A stretch of 64,000 bases of DNA from the NCBI GenBank assembly GCA_900473685.1, contig UCNE01000019.1, positions 62,001 through 126,000 of the forward strand, in the 5' to 3' direction. This DNA comes from Hyphomicrobiales bacterium (GTDB taxonomy: Bacteria > Pseudomonadota > Alphaproteobacteria > Rhizobiales > Rhizobiaceae). The notes below the pieces were generated by a model. The model searched no databases, had not been told where the DNA came from, and was given only the letters and a program-made list of their open reading frames with translations. Shown one piece after another: positions 49,156 through 58,430 of the stretch; position 1 is the first letter of the stretch, and every line of letters begins with the position of its first letter. A program made the translations under genes and the position numbers.

Positions 49156-50157
49156 ATGAACGCGCAGTCCTTCGTTTCACTTGATGATATCCGTGCGGCA
49201 GCTACGCGCGTTGCCGGACGCGTCCTGCGCACGCCGATGGCACGATCGGCGGCACTGGGAGAGGTCGCCGGGGTTCCAGTCTATCTCAAGCTTGAACACC
49301 ATCAGACGACCGGCAGCTTCAAGCTGCGCGGTGCAACTAATGCGGTTCTGTCGCTGACACCTGAAGAACGTGCCCGTGGCGTGGTTGCGGCCTCTACCGG
49401 CAATCATGGCCGGGCGCTTGCCCATGCGGCAAAGGAGCAAGGCGCTGTCGCGACCATCTGCATGTCGCAGCTCGTGTCCGACAACAAGGTCTCGGAAATT
49501 CGCCGGCTGGGTGCCGAGGTCCGTATCGTCGGACATTCGCAGGACGAGGCCCAACAGGAGGTCGAGCGGCTAGTAGCGGAAAAAGGCATGGCCATGGTGC
49601 CGCCCTTCGACCACGCCGATGTCATTGCCGGGCAGGGGACGCTTGGGCTCGAGATCATGGAACAGTTGCCGGAGACAGCAGCGGTGCTCGTGCCGCTGTC
49701 CGGCGGAGGCCTTGCGGCCGGCGTCGCTGCAGCCGTCAAGGGAATGAACCCGAAGACGAGGGTGATCGGGCTCACCATGAGGCGCGGGGCTGCGATGAAG
49801 GCAAGCATTGATGCCGGGCATCCGGTTCAGATCGAAGAAATGCCGAGCCTTGCGGATTCGCTTGGCGGCGGCATCGGGCTCGATAATGCCCTGACCTTCG
49901 CCATGTGTAGCGATCTGCTGGATGACGTGATCCTGCTGTCCGAGGAAGAGATCGCCGTCGGCATGCGGCATGCCTATGCGGCCGAGCGCGAGATTATCGA
50001 GGGCGCGGGCGCTGTCGGTATTGCGGCGCTGCTCGCCGGGCGCATTTCGCCGTCCGGGTCCGTGGTTGTGATCCTCTCAGGCCGAAATGTTGACATGAGC
50101 CTGCATCGCCGGGTGATCAACGGTGCATCGTCCGCGGAACTGGAGGATGCGGGATGA
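49156..50157 (+). CDS. eutB: EutB, PLP-dependent threonine-dehydratase-like hydroxyectoine enzyme
   Basis: Protein of 333 aa with the serine/threonine dehydratase fold. The PLP Lys is in HHQTTGSFKLRGATNAVLSL, ASTGNHGRALAHAAK follows, and the phosphate loop is VLVPLSGGGLAAGVAAAV. EutB probably removes the 3-hydroxyl of the hydroxyectoine-derived diaminobutyrate. Five bases follow eutA, and it overlaps eutC by four bases (ATGA). A true threonine ammonia-lyase would usually have a regulatory domain or other neighbours. Confidence 0.87.
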   Translation: MNAQSFVSLDDIRAAATRVAGRVLRTPMARSAALGEVAGVPVYLKLEHHQTTGSFKLRGATNAVLSLTPEERARGVVAASTGNHGRALAHAAKEQGAVATICMSQLVSDNKVSEIRRLGAEVRIVGHSQDEAQQEVERLVAEKGMAMVPPFDHADVIAGQGTLGLEIMEQLPETAAVLVPLSGGGLAAGVAAAVKGMNPKTRVIGLTMRRGAAMKASIDAGHPVQIEEMPSLADSLGGGIGLDNALTFAMCSDLLDDVILLSEEEIAVGMRHAYAAEREIIEGAGAVGIAALLAGRISPSGSVVVILSGRNVDMSLHRRVINGASSAELEDAG

Positions 50158-51146
50158 CGCGGATGGTTATCCTCACGGAAGCAGATCTCCGGCGGGTCAT
50201 CGCGCTGGACGGTGATGCTGTCTCCTGCGTTGAAGATGCCTTCCACGCCTTGGCCACCAAGGCGGTGGCGATGCCGTCGATCCTGAGGCTCGACATTCAC
50301 GAGCATCGCGGCGAGGTGGACGTGAAGACCGCCTATGTGCCCGGCCTCGATGGGTTTGCCATCAAGATCAGCCCCGGCTTCTTCGATAATCCGAAGATTG
50401 GCCTGCCGAGCACCAACGGAATGATGGTGTTGTTGTCGGCAAAGACCGGCCTTGTCCAGGCGCTGCTACTCGACAACGGCTACCTCACGGATGTGCGCAC
50501 CGCCGCAGCCGGAGCTGTGGCTGCGAAACATCTGTCACGGCCCGATGCAAGCGTTGCGGCGATCTTCGGCGCCGGCATGCAGGCGCGGTTGCAACTGCAG
50601 GCACTCACATTGGTGCGGCCGATCCGGAAGGCGCGAATTTGGGCGCGGGATGCGGCAAAGGCCGAAAAGCTCGCCCTCGATCTTGCGGGAGCGCTGGGCA
50701 TCGATGTCGTCGCGACTGCCGATCGACGAATAGCGGTTGCCGGTGCCGATATCGTTATCACCACGACACCCTCGGAAAAGCCGATCCTGAAGGCCGAATG
50801 GCTGGAGCCCGGGCAGCATGTCACGGCTATGGGCTCCGACGCAGAACATAAGAACGAGATCGAGCCGGCAGCACTTGCGCAGGCGGATCTGTATGTCGCC
50901 GACCGGCTCGCCCAGACCCGCCGGCTCGGCGAGCTGCACCATGCTATCGAGGCGGGACTTGTGCGTCCGGATGCGGAATTTCCCGAGCTTGGCCAGATCG
51001 TCGCCGGGCTTAGGCCGGGGCGCACCAGTGCCAGCCAGATCACCATTGCCGACCTGACAGGCACCGGCATTCAGGACACGGCGATTGCAACGCTCGCCTT
51101 CGCGCGTGCCGGCTTTGCCGGCGCGGGCACGCCTTTTGAAAGTTGA
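50154..51146 (+). CDS. eutC: EutC, ornithine-cyclodeaminase-like hydroxyectoine enzyme
   Basis: NAD-dependent protein of 330 aa in the ornithine cyclodeaminase/mu-crystallin family. DVKTAYVPGLDGFAIKISPG, LLLDNGYLTDVRTAAAGAVA, ASVAAIFGAGMQARLQLQAL (Rossmann motif) and ADIVITTTPSEKPILK are seen. In the pathway it is proposed to reduce or rearrange the product of EutB to diaminobutyrate. Overlaps eutB and is followed by eutD. Confidence 0.88.
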   Translation: MTRMVILTEADLRRVIALDGDAVSCVEDAFHALATKAVAMPSILRLDIHEHRGEVDVKTAYVPGLDGFAIKISPGFFDNPKIGLPSTNGMMVLLSAKTGLVQALLLDNGYLTDVRTAAAGAVAAKHLSRPDASVAAIFGAGMQARLQLQALTLVRPIRKARIWARDAAKAEKLALDLAGALGIDVVATADRRIAVAGADIVITTTPSEKPILKAEWLEPGQHVTAMGSDAEHKNEIEPAALAQADLYVADRLAQTRRLGELHHAIEAGLVRPDAEFPELGQIVAGLRPGRTSASQITIADLTGTGIQDTAIATLAFARAGFAGAGTPFES

Positions 51147-51191
51147 GACCTGAAAGTTAAGACCGGCAGCCGCCGGAGAATGAGGGAGAAA

Positions 51192-52373
51192 ATGACCCAA
51201 CCCAACCTCAAATTTTGGCTTGCGGAATACGACGCGCGTCTTGCCAAGACGCGCACGGCCATGGAGGCAAAAGGCATCGACCTGCTGATCTGCAGCGACC
51301 CTTCCAACATGGCTTGGCTGACCGGTTATGACGGCTGGTCCTTCTACGTCCATCAGGCCGTCATCGTGCCGCCGAGCGGCGAGCCGATCTGGTACGGTCG
51401 CGGCCAGGACGCCAATGGCGCCAAGCTGACCGCCTATCTCAAGCACGAGAACATCATCGGCTATCCCGATCACTACGTGCAATCGACCGTACGCCATCCA
51501 ATGGACTACCTTTCGGCCAAGCTGACGGAGCGCGGCTACGACAAAGTGACCATTGGCGTCGAGATGGACAATTACTGGTTTTCCGCCGCTGCCTTCGCCG
51601 CCCTCGTTAAGCATTTGCCGAATGCGCGCTTCGTCGATGCAACGGCGCTCGTCAACTGGCAGCGTGCGGTGAAAAGCGACACCGAGATCAAGTACATGCG
51701 CAATGCCGCCCGAATCGTCGAGGGCATGCACCAGCGAATCTTCGACAAGATCGAGGTTGGCATGCGCAAATGCGATCTGGTCGCCGAGATCTACGATGCC
51801 GGCACGCGCGGCGTCGACGGGATCGGCGGTGACTACCCGGCGATCGTGCCGCTCCTGCCCTCGGGCGTCGATGCGTCCGCACCGCACCTCACTTGGGACG
51901 ACAAGCCGATGAAACGCGGCGAGGGCACGTTCTTCGAAATCGCCGGCGCCTATAACCGCTATCATTGCCCGCTGTCGCGCACCGTCTTCCTCGGCAAGCC
52001 GACGCAGGAATTCCTCGATGCCGAAAAGGCGACGCTGGAAGGCATGGATGCGGGTCTGGCTGCTGCCAAGCCCGGCAACACCTGCGAAGACATCGCCAAC
52101 AGTTTCTTCGCGATCCTAAAGAAATACGGCATCGTCAAGGATAATCGTACCGGCTACGGCATCGGGATTTCCTATCCGCCGGACTGGGGCGAGCGCACCA
52201 TGAGCCTGCGCCCCGGCGACCGCACGGAACTGAAGCCGGGCATGACCTTTCACTTCATGACCGGGCTGTGGCTCGAAACGATGGGACTGGAAATCACCGA
52301 GAGCATCCTGATCACCGAGACCGGCGTCGAATGCCTCGCCAACGTGCCGCGCAAGCTGTTCGTCAAGGATTGA
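51192..52373 (+). CDS. eutD: EutD (DoeA), ectoine hydrolase
   Basis: M24 (creatinase/aminopeptidase-P-like) protein of 393 aa that opens the ectoine ring to N-acetyl-diaminobutyrate isomers. N-terminal creatinase-like domain (GIDLLICSDPSNMAWLTGYD), then the pita-bread domain with GDYPAIVPLLPSGVDASAPH, GEGTFFEIAGAYNRYHCPLS and GIGISYPPDWGERTMSL. ATG 51192 (MTQPNLKFW) is preferred; an ATG four codons upstream at 51180 is possible. GAGGGAG precedes it. The name doeA is used in Halomonas. Confidence 0.88.
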   Translation: MTQPNLKFWLAEYDARLAKTRTAMEAKGIDLLICSDPSNMAWLTGYDGWSFYVHQAVIVPPSGEPIWYGRGQDANGAKLTAYLKHENIIGYPDHYVQSTVRHPMDYLSAKLTERGYDKVTIGVEMDNYWFSAAAFAALVKHLPNARFVDATALVNWQRAVKSDTEIKYMRNAARIVEGMHQRIFDKIEVGMRKCDLVAEIYDAGTRGVDGIGGDYPAIVPLLPSGVDASAPHLTWDDKPMKRGEGTFFEIAGAYNRYHCPLSRTVFLGKPTQEFLDAEKATLEGMDAGLAAAKPGNTCEDIANSFFAILKKYGIVKDNRTGYGIGISYPPDWGERTMSLRPGDRTELKPGMTFHFMTGLWLETMGLEITESILITETGVECLANVPRKLFVKD

Positions 52374-52380
52374 GGCTGCC

Positions 52381-53385
52381 ATGAGCGAACCCGAACTGCG
52401 CGCCTCACCCATCACCCCCACGGTCGATTTTTCGGCCGAGGGCATCCAGCACGGCTTTCTGCGGTTGCCCTACAGCCGTGACGATTCCGCATGGGGCTCG
52501 GTGATGATCCCGGTCACCGTCGTCAAGAACGGGGAGGGGCCGACGGCCCTTCTTACCGGCGGCAATCATGGCGACGAATATGAGGGCCCGATCGCGCTGT
52601 TCGACCTTGCCCGAACCCTCAAGGTGGAGGATGTCTCCGGCCGGATCATCATCATCCCGGCGATGAATTATCCGGCCTTCGTGGCCGGTACCCGGACATC
52701 GCCGATCGACAAAGGCAATATGAACCGAAGCTTTCCAGGGCGGCCAGACGGCACGGTGACGCCGAAGATCGCCGATTATTTCCAGCGTACCCTTTTGCCG
52801 CTCGCCGATATCGTGCTCGACTTCCACTCGGGCGGTAAGACGCTTGATTTTCTGCCCTTCTGCGCTGCCCATATCCTGCCGGACAAGGCGCAGGAGGAGC
52901 GCGCGTTCGAACTGGTCAAGGCCTTCTCCGCGCCCTATTCGATGAAGATGCTGGAGATCGATACCGTCGGTATGTACGACACGGCCGCGGAAGAAATGGG
53001 CAAGGTGTTCGTCACCACCGAGCTCGGCGGCGGTGGCACCGCGACGGCCAGAAGCGCCGGGATCGCCAAGCGGGGCGTGGCAAATGTCTTGCGGGGGGCC
53101 GGCATCCTCGCGGGCAAGGCCGAAGTTCCATCGACGCAATGGCTCGACATGCCGGATGGCGACTGCTTCTCTTTTGCGGAAGAAGGCGGCCTGATCGAGC
53201 CGTTGGTGGACTTGGGCGAGACCGTCGTCAAGAATCAGGCGGTGGCGCGGATTTACCCGCTTGGACGCACCGGAACTCAGCCTTCAGAGGTGCTTGCAAA
53301 GATGGATGGGATGCTTTGCGCCCGCCATTTCCCCGGCCTCGTCAAGGCGGGAGACTGCGTTGCGGTGCTGGCGATAACCGTCTGA
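52381..53385 (+). CDS. eutE: EutE (DoeB), N-acetyl-diaminobutyrate deacetylase
   Basis: Zinc-dependent deacylase of 334 aa in the succinylglutamate desuccinylase/aspartoacylase family. Metal and catalytic motifs: TGGNHGDEYEGPIAL (His and Glu ligands), NMNRSFPGRPDGT and VLDFHSGGKTLDFL (His), and FVTTELGGGGTATA with the catalytic Glu. It removes acetate from the ring-opened ectoine product, giving 2,4-diaminobutyrate. It starts 7 bp after eutD and ends the rightward operon; the following gene is convergent. Confidence 0.88.
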   Translation: MSEPELRASPITPTVDFSAEGIQHGFLRLPYSRDDSAWGSVMIPVTVVKNGEGPTALLTGGNHGDEYEGPIALFDLARTLKVEDVSGRIIIIPAMNYPAFVAGTRTSPIDKGNMNRSFPGRPDGTVTPKIADYFQRTLLPLADIVLDFHSGGKTLDFLPFCAAHILPDKAQEERAFELVKAFSAPYSMKMLEIDTVGMYDTAAEEMGKVFVTTELGGGGTATARSAGIAKRGVANVLRGAGILAGKAEVPSTQWLDMPDGDCFSFAEEGGLIEPLVDLGETVVKNQAVARIYPLGRTGTQPSEVLAKMDGMLCARHFPGLVKAGDCVAVLAITV

Positions 53386-53481
53386 GATAGGCGGCAACAC
53401 ACCCCATCTTGTCCCGGCGCCTACAACTTGCCGGGCAGTCCCTCGGGAATGGATACGGATCACACCATAGGACAGACCACC

Positions 53482-53964
53482 TTAACGAAGTCGGCCCAAA
53501 TCGGCCGGGCGATTGTTGATGATCGCTTCCATCGAAAAGAAGCCCATGACCGTAGCAAGATCGAAGTTCGTGATGAGTTTCTGATAAAAGGCATCATATC
53601 CCGACATGCCGCGGGTCACGACCTTGATCAGGTAATCCCAGTCGCCGCCGATCCGGTAGAAGTCGATCACCTCAGGCAGGCGTTCTACATGGGCGCGAAA
53701 ACCATCGATCCATTCCTTTGAGTGGTGGCGGGTGCGGATCATCACAAAAACGGTCAGGTCGAGCCCGAGAGCCTTCAGATCGATCTCACTATGCGTGCCG
53801 CGAATGAGACCGGATGCGTGAAGGCGCTGCAGCCGCCGCCAGCACGCATTTTGGGACATACCGACCTTATCGGCGAGATCACGCTGCGACAGGCTCGCAT
53901 TGCTTTGCATGGCGGACAAAATCTTCATATCAAAATCATCGACTTTGACCGTTTGACCGCTCAT
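53482..53964 (-). CDS. Lrp/AsnC-family regulator (AsnC/DoeX-like)
   Basis: Regulator of 160 aa. Helix-turn-helix ASLSQRDLADKVGMSQNACW at the N-terminus, RAM domain with VIDFYRIGGDWDYLIKVVTR. Many ectoine clusters contain an AsnC/DoeX regulator, so this may be it, but it lies convergent to eutE and divergent from the class V aminotransferase of the sulfur module and may control that instead. The two Lrp genes of this window are only distantly alike. Confidence 0.85.
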   Translation of the reverse strand: MSGQTVKVDDFDMKILSAMQSNASLSQRDLADKVGMSQNACWRRLQRLHASGLIRGTHSEIDLKALGLDLTVFVMIRTRHHSKEWIDGFRAHVERLPEVIDFYRIGGDWDYLIKVVTRGMSGYDAFYQKLITNFDLATVMGFFSMEAIINNRPADLGRLR

Positions 53965-54063
53965 ATGACACGTTCTTTCGTAAAATTGGCAAAAAATAGG
54001 TGACTTATTTGATCGTGGAGCAAGATACGATCTGCGTCAACAGATTGATGTCAGGAGATCACC

Positions 54064-55560
54064 GTGGACCTTGCTCGACCCGCGCCGAAACAGAGCTCTC
54101 CTTTGATGAGGTTCCGTCAAAGTCTGAATGTTCCGGACGTTATTGCCCAGCTGCGCGATGGTCTCGTTGGATCGAAGGCGCGGGTTTCCGGGCCTTATGG
54201 TGACAAGCCGCTGGTTTATGCCGACTATGTCGCATCGGGTCGAGCGCTTCACCAGATCGAGAGCTTCGTGCTTGAGGAAGTGCTCCCCTATTATGCCAAT
54301 AGCCATACGGAAGCGTCCTATTGCGGTGGCTTCATGACCCGCATGCGGCGGCAAGCACGCGCGTTGATCGGTGAACTCTGCGGTTCGACGGACCAGCATG
54401 CGGTGATCTTCACCGGCTCCGGCGCGACCGCGGGTATCAACCGCCTGGTCAAACTGTTCGGTGTCACGGCGACGGTTGCAGCGGGCAAACGTGCCCGCGT
54501 CATTATCGGCCCTTACGAACACCACTCGAACATCCTGCCCTGGCGCGAAAGCGGCGCGGAGATCGTCGAAATCGCCGAGCATCCGCAGGGCGGTCCTGAT
54601 CTGTCGCTCCTGAAGGCTGCGCTTGAGGACAAAGGCCCGGATCTGACCATCTGCAGCCTGTCTGCGGCTTCCAACATCACTGGCATTATCAGCGCTGTCG
54701 CGGCGATCACTGCGATGGTCAAGGCCGCGGGTGCCAGGATGATCTGGGACTATGCCGGCGCCGGTCCCTACCTGCCGATTTCCATGACGCCGGCACCCGG
54801 CGCCGAGATCGATGCCATCGTAGTGTCGCCGCACAAGTTCATCGGTGGTCCAGGCGCCTCGGGCGTCCTGATCCTTCGCCGCGACAGCCTGGCGACTGAC
54901 AAACCCTCGTGGCCGGGCGGTGGATCGGTCAAGTTCGTCTCGCCGCAGACGCATGATTATTCCGACAGCGTTGAATCCCGCGAAGAGGCAGGCACGCCAA
55001 ATGTCGTCGGCGATATCCGCGCAGCACTTGCCTTCCTCGTCAAGGAGGCAATCGGTGCCGAAGCCATGGCCGCGCGCAACCGCGACCTGGCGCAGCGCGC
55101 GTTCGATGCCTGGAAAGGCCTGCCGCAACTGGAGATCCTCGGTCTTCTAAAACCGGATCGGCTGCCGATCTTTTCATTCCGTGTGAAGAACGGCAAGGGG
55201 GGCCATGTCCATCAGCAACTGGTGACCCGCATGCTGAGCGACCGGTTCGGTATCCAGGCCCGCGGCGGCTGTGCCTGCGCCGGTCCTTACGTGCATCGGC
55301 TGCTGTCGATAGACGACGAACAATCCGAGACTATCCGTCAGGCCATCCTGTCCGGTGATGAAATCGAGAAGCCGGGGTTCATTCGGCTGAACTTCAGCGT
55401 TCTGCTGCCGGACGACAAGGTCCAGTTCATTCTCGACTCTGTCGCGCAGATCTCCACCGATGCCGCGGATTTCGAGGCCGACTACGATGTCGATCCTAGC
55501 CGGGCGATCTTCTCGCCGCGTGCACAGGCCAGCAAAGGCGCCGTTCATGCTGCAGCCTGA
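54064..55560 (+). CDS. Class V aminotransferase, cysteine-desulfurase-like
   Basis: PLP-dependent protein of 498 aa, about 90 residues longer than SufS. ANSHTEASYCGGFMTRMRRQ, IIGPYEHHSNILPWRESGAE (PLP-contact His), IWDYAGAGPYLPI (Asp), and the Lys in IVVSPHKFIGGPGASGVL. A Cys-bearing loop RGGCACAGPYVHR occupies the place of the SufS catalytic Cys. It begins with GTG 54064, seven bases after AGGAG. The next gene, an MBL persulfide dioxygenase-like protein, overlaps its end by 14 bp. It may release sulfane sulfur from a thiol amino acid. Homologues exist beside Lrp genes in rhizobia; the substrate is open. Confidence 0.8.
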   Translation: MDLARPAPKQSSPLMRFRQSLNVPDVIAQLRDGLVGSKARVSGPYGDKPLVYADYVASGRALHQIESFVLEEVLPYYANSHTEASYCGGFMTRMRRQARALIGELCGSTDQHAVIFTGSGATAGINRLVKLFGVTATVAAGKRARVIIGPYEHHSNILPWRESGAEIVEIAEHPQGGPDLSLLKAALEDKGPDLTICSLSAASNITGIISAVAAITAMVKAAGARMIWDYAGAGPYLPISMTPAPGAEIDAIVVSPHKFIGGPGASGVLILRRDSLATDKPSWPGGGSVKFVSPQTHDYSDSVESREEAGTPNVVGDIRAALAFLVKEAIGAEAMAARNRDLAQRAFDAWKGLPQLEILGLLKPDRLPIFSFRVKNGKGGHVHQQLVTRMLSDRFGIQARGGCACAGPYVHRLLSIDDEQSETIRQAILSGDEIEKPGFIRLNFSVLLPDDKVQFILDSVAQISTDAADFEADYDVDPSRAIFSPRAQASKGAVHAAA

Positions 55561-56425
55561 GGTCAAGGGCTTCTACGATGCCCGTACCGGCAGCATTCAA
55601 TATGTCGTCGCCTGTCCGAATACCCGCCAATGCGCCATCATCGATCCGGTTCTCGATTTCGACGAGAAGTCGGGCTCGACGGCCACCGTCAATGCGGACG
55701 CCATCCTCGACCACGTTCGTAGCCATGGTCTTCAGGTCGTGTGGATCCTCGATACCCATCCGCATGCGGATCATTTTTCCGCAGCGCGATACCTGAAGGC
55801 CAAGACCGGTGCCCCCACTGCGATCGGGGAGCATGTCAGGGACGTACAGAAAATCTGGGCGCAGATCTACAACTGGCCGGATTTCGCCTGCGACGGCTCG
55901 CAATGGGATCGTCTGTTTGCCGACGCTGAAACCTTCAAGATCGGTGATCTTGAGGCTCGAGTGATGCATTCGCCGGGGCATACGCTGGCCTCGATCACCT
56001 ATATGATTGGCGATACCGCCTTTATCCACGACACGCTCTTCATGCCCGATAGCGGTTCCGCGCGCGCGGATTTCCCTGGTGGGAATGCCACCGATCTTTG
56101 GAAGTCGATCAACGATATCCTGAGCTTGCCCGAGGAAACCCGGCTGTTTACTGGTCATGACTATCGGCCAGGTGGGCGCGAGGCACTCTGGGAAAGCTCT
56201 ATCGCCGAGCAGAAGGCTCACAATCCCCACCTCGCAGGCCGGTCCATGCCGGACTTTGTCGGATTGCGCGAGGCGCGCGACGCAACCTTACCAATGCCTA
56301 AGCTCATACTGCATGCGTTGCAGGTTAATATTCGCGGCGGAGAATTGCCCGCCTGCGAGGAAAACGGCCGGCGTTACTTGAAGATCCCGCTCGATGCCCT
56401 TCCTGGGTCGGTATGGGGAGCTTGA
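55547..56425 (+). CDS. MBL-fold persulfide-dioxygenase-like hydrolase (Blh type)
   Basis: Metallo-beta-lactamase-fold protein of 292 aa from ATG 55547 (MLQPEVKGFYDARTGSIQYV). Metal motif DTHPHADHFSAARYL (HxHxDH), HSPGHTLASITYM (His), FIHDTLFMPD (Asp) and LFTGHDYRPGG (His) are all kept. The length and sequence fit ETHE1-like/Blh sulfur dioxygenases, which oxidise glutathione persulfide to sulfite. It overlaps the desulfurase-like gene and the TauE-like gene, so the three act together. Confidence 0.87.
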   Translation: MLQPEVKGFYDARTGSIQYVVACPNTRQCAIIDPVLDFDEKSGSTATVNADAILDHVRSHGLQVVWILDTHPHADHFSAARYLKAKTGAPTAIGEHVRDVQKIWAQIYNWPDFACDGSQWDRLFADAETFKIGDLEARVMHSPGHTLASITYMIGDTAFIHDTLFMPDSGSARADFPGGNATDLWKSINDILSLPEETRLFTGHDYRPGGREALWESSIAEQKAHNPHLAGRSMPDFVGLREARDATLPMPKLILHALQVNIRGGELPACEENGRRYLKIPLDALPGSVWGA

Positions 56426-57212
56426 CCACTTGGACGGTTCGCTCCACCAAATCCTGCTCGCAATCGCTTCCGGATCGCTGATCGGCTCCGTTCTGGGTCT
56501 GATCGGAGGCGGCGGGTCGATATTAGCGACGCCACTCCTCGTCTATGTGGTTGGCATCCGCGATGTTCATACGGCGATCGGAACCGGGGCGCTTTGCGTC
56601 TCGGTCAACGCCTATCTCAATCTGATCGGCCATGCGATCAAGGGCCATGTCTGGTGGCGCTGCGCGCTGATCTTTGCATTCGCCGGCGCCCTCGGCGCCT
56701 ATCTCGGTTCGAGCCTCGGTAAATTCGTGAACGGCCAGAGCCTGTTGTTCGCCTTTGGGCTGTTGATGATGTTCGTCAGCTTTGCAATGCGCAATGTGCA
56801 GAACCAATCGGACATCACCGCTCGTTCACTGACGATACAAACGCAGGGCAAAACTGGTGCCGTCGCGCTCGCAGCAGGGCTCGGTTCCGGGTTCTTTGGC
56901 ATCGGAGGCGGGTTTCTAATTGTACCTGGGCTGCTGCTATCGACCCGAATGCCTCTCATCAACGCGGTCGGCACATCCCTGTTCGCCGTCGGCACGTTCG
57001 GGCTGACAACAGCGGTGAACTACGCCCTGTCGGGTTATGTCGACTGGTTGATGGCGGGATATTTTATCGCCGGGGGCATGGGCGGGGGGATCGTCGGGAC
57101 GATTGCGGCTGGCCGTCTTGCCAGCCACTGCAACGCACTAGCCGTGATTTTCCGTTGGGTCATTTTCACGGTCAGCATATATGTGATTTGGCAAAGCGCT
57201 GCTGCCTTTTGA
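56394..57212 (+). CDS. TauE/SafE-family sulfite exporter
   Basis: Membrane protein of 272 aa with eight predicted helices. Features: ASGSLIGSVLGLIGGGGSIL, HTAIGTGALCVSVNAYLNLI, and the repeat GLGSGFFGIGGGFLIVPGLL, GTSLFAVGTFGLTTAVNYAL. The ATG at 56394 overlaps the MBL gene by 32 bp; a TTG at 56430 preceded by GGGGAG, giving 260 aa, is an equally credible start. It would export the sulfite made by the upstream pair. Confidence 0.86.
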   Translation: MPFLGRYGELDHLDGSLHQILLAIASGSLIGSVLGLIGGGGSILATPLLVYVVGIRDVHTAIGTGALCVSVNAYLNLIGHAIKGHVWWRCALIFAFAGALGAYLGSSLGKFVNGQSLLFAFGLLMMFVSFAMRNVQNQSDITARSLTIQTQGKTGAVALAAGLGSGFFGIGGGFLIVPGLLLSTRMPLINAVGTSLFAVGTFGLTTAVNYALSGYVDWLMAGYFIAGGMGGGIVGTIAAGRLASHCNALAVIFRWVIFTVSIYVIWQSAAAF

Positions 57213-57309
57213 TCGAAAGATACGTCTGCCCCTACCGCGGCTATGATAACAACCAAAGAAGCGAGCAAAATGCCGGGGTTTGCCTCTCGCAACTCTTAAC
57301 TCGTCGAGC

Positions 57310-57603
57310 TCATGGGTTGGCCAATTCAGGACTGCGGCCCACGCTATCGAAAATCAGCGCAAAGTCCTCTGGGCGTGTCACGAGATCTGCCAGCGAATAC
57401 CGATCCAGAACCGCCAGGAAAGCAGACAGTGCTTCCTTGAGCATACCCGTTAGACGGCAGGCGGGAGCGACGATGCAGTTTCCGCAATCCACAAGCTCGA
57501 AACCGCCTTCGGTACGGCGGACGAGTGCGCCAATGTTGATGTCTTCGGGGGCCTTTCCAAGCCGGATACCACCGTTGCGCCCACGAATGCTTTCAACGTA
57601 TCC
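57310..57603 (-). pseudogene. Rrf2-family regulator, 5'-truncated
   Basis: The C-terminal 97 codons of an Rrf2/NsrR-type regulator remain: GYVESIRGRNGGIRLGKAPE, NIGALVRRTEGGFELVDCGN, and the Cys cluster CGNCIVAPACRL (C-x2-C-x5-C), then LKEALSAFLAVLDRYSLADL. The helix-turn-helix is missing upstream, where an unrelated glutamate-synthase fragment begins on the other strand. It may once have regulated the adjacent sulfur operon. Confidence 0.82.
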
Positions 57604-57730
57604 GGACTGATGGCCGCCCGTGTCGTTGGACTTGCTGCCGCCGGTTGGATCCGGCTGCAGGAAGTGTTGGTTTCGTAATCGCCAACTTCGTGCCCACGCC
57701 GGGATGATCTGGCGAGAGGCCGCCCTGTCG

Positions 57731-58430
57731 ATGGTGGCAAGCCGGTCGGATTCAAATTGTGCATTGGCCACCGCCGTGAATTCATGAGCATGGTCAAGGC
57801 CATGCTGCAGACGGGCATCGTTCCGGATTTCATCGTGGTCGATGGCGCGGAAGGCGGCACAGGTGCTGCCCCGGTCGAATTCGCCAACCGTGTCGGCATG
57901 CCGATGCTCGAGGGCCTCACCTTCGTTCACAACACGTTGCGGGGCGCAGGCATTCGCGATCAGGTCGGGATCGGCGCCGCGGGCAAGATCGTGTCGGCCT
58001 TCGACATCGCACGCACGCTGGCGCTCGGCGCCGACTGGTGCAATGGCCGCGCGCGGCTTCATGTTCGCTATTGGCTGCATCCAGGCGCAGTCCTGCCATA
58101 CCAACCAGTGCCCGGTCGGAATTGCCACTCAGAATCCGGTACGCCAGCGCGCGATCGACCTTGGTGACAAGAGCGACTGCGTTGCCCGGTTCCATCGCAA
58201 CACCCTGCGGGCGCTGGGGGAAATCGCCGGTGCCGCCGGCCTGAACAACCCCAGTGACTTCATGCCCTATCATTTCATGTTCCGGCAGAAGGACAACGAG
58301 TTTCTTGACGGCAACGAGGCCTACCCCTATTTGCCGGAAGGCTTCCTCGTGGCGGGCGCGGAAATTCCGGAACTCGCCGATTGGCAAGATCGCTGGGACC
58401 GCGCCGGCGCCGACAGTTTGCGCCCCCCGA
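57731..58430 (+). pseudogene. FMN-binding glutamate-synthase-family remnant
   Basis: Only the C-terminal half of a GltB-like (GOGAT-domain) protein remains. GGKPVGFKLCIGHRREFMSM, VPDFIVVDGAEGGTGAAPVE, and LEGLTFVHNTLRGAGIRDQV lead to ALGADWCN, where the frame shifts (about 58040) and continues as AIGCIQAQSCHTNQCPVGIA (Cys cluster), DFMPYHFMFRQK. The 5' half of the gene is absent. The following 240 bp to 58672 hold no gene. Confidence 0.82.

Noticed and set aside
50535-51965. A 476-codon leftward open frame
   Set aside because: It is antisense to eutC and eutD; composition is typical of a shadow frame.
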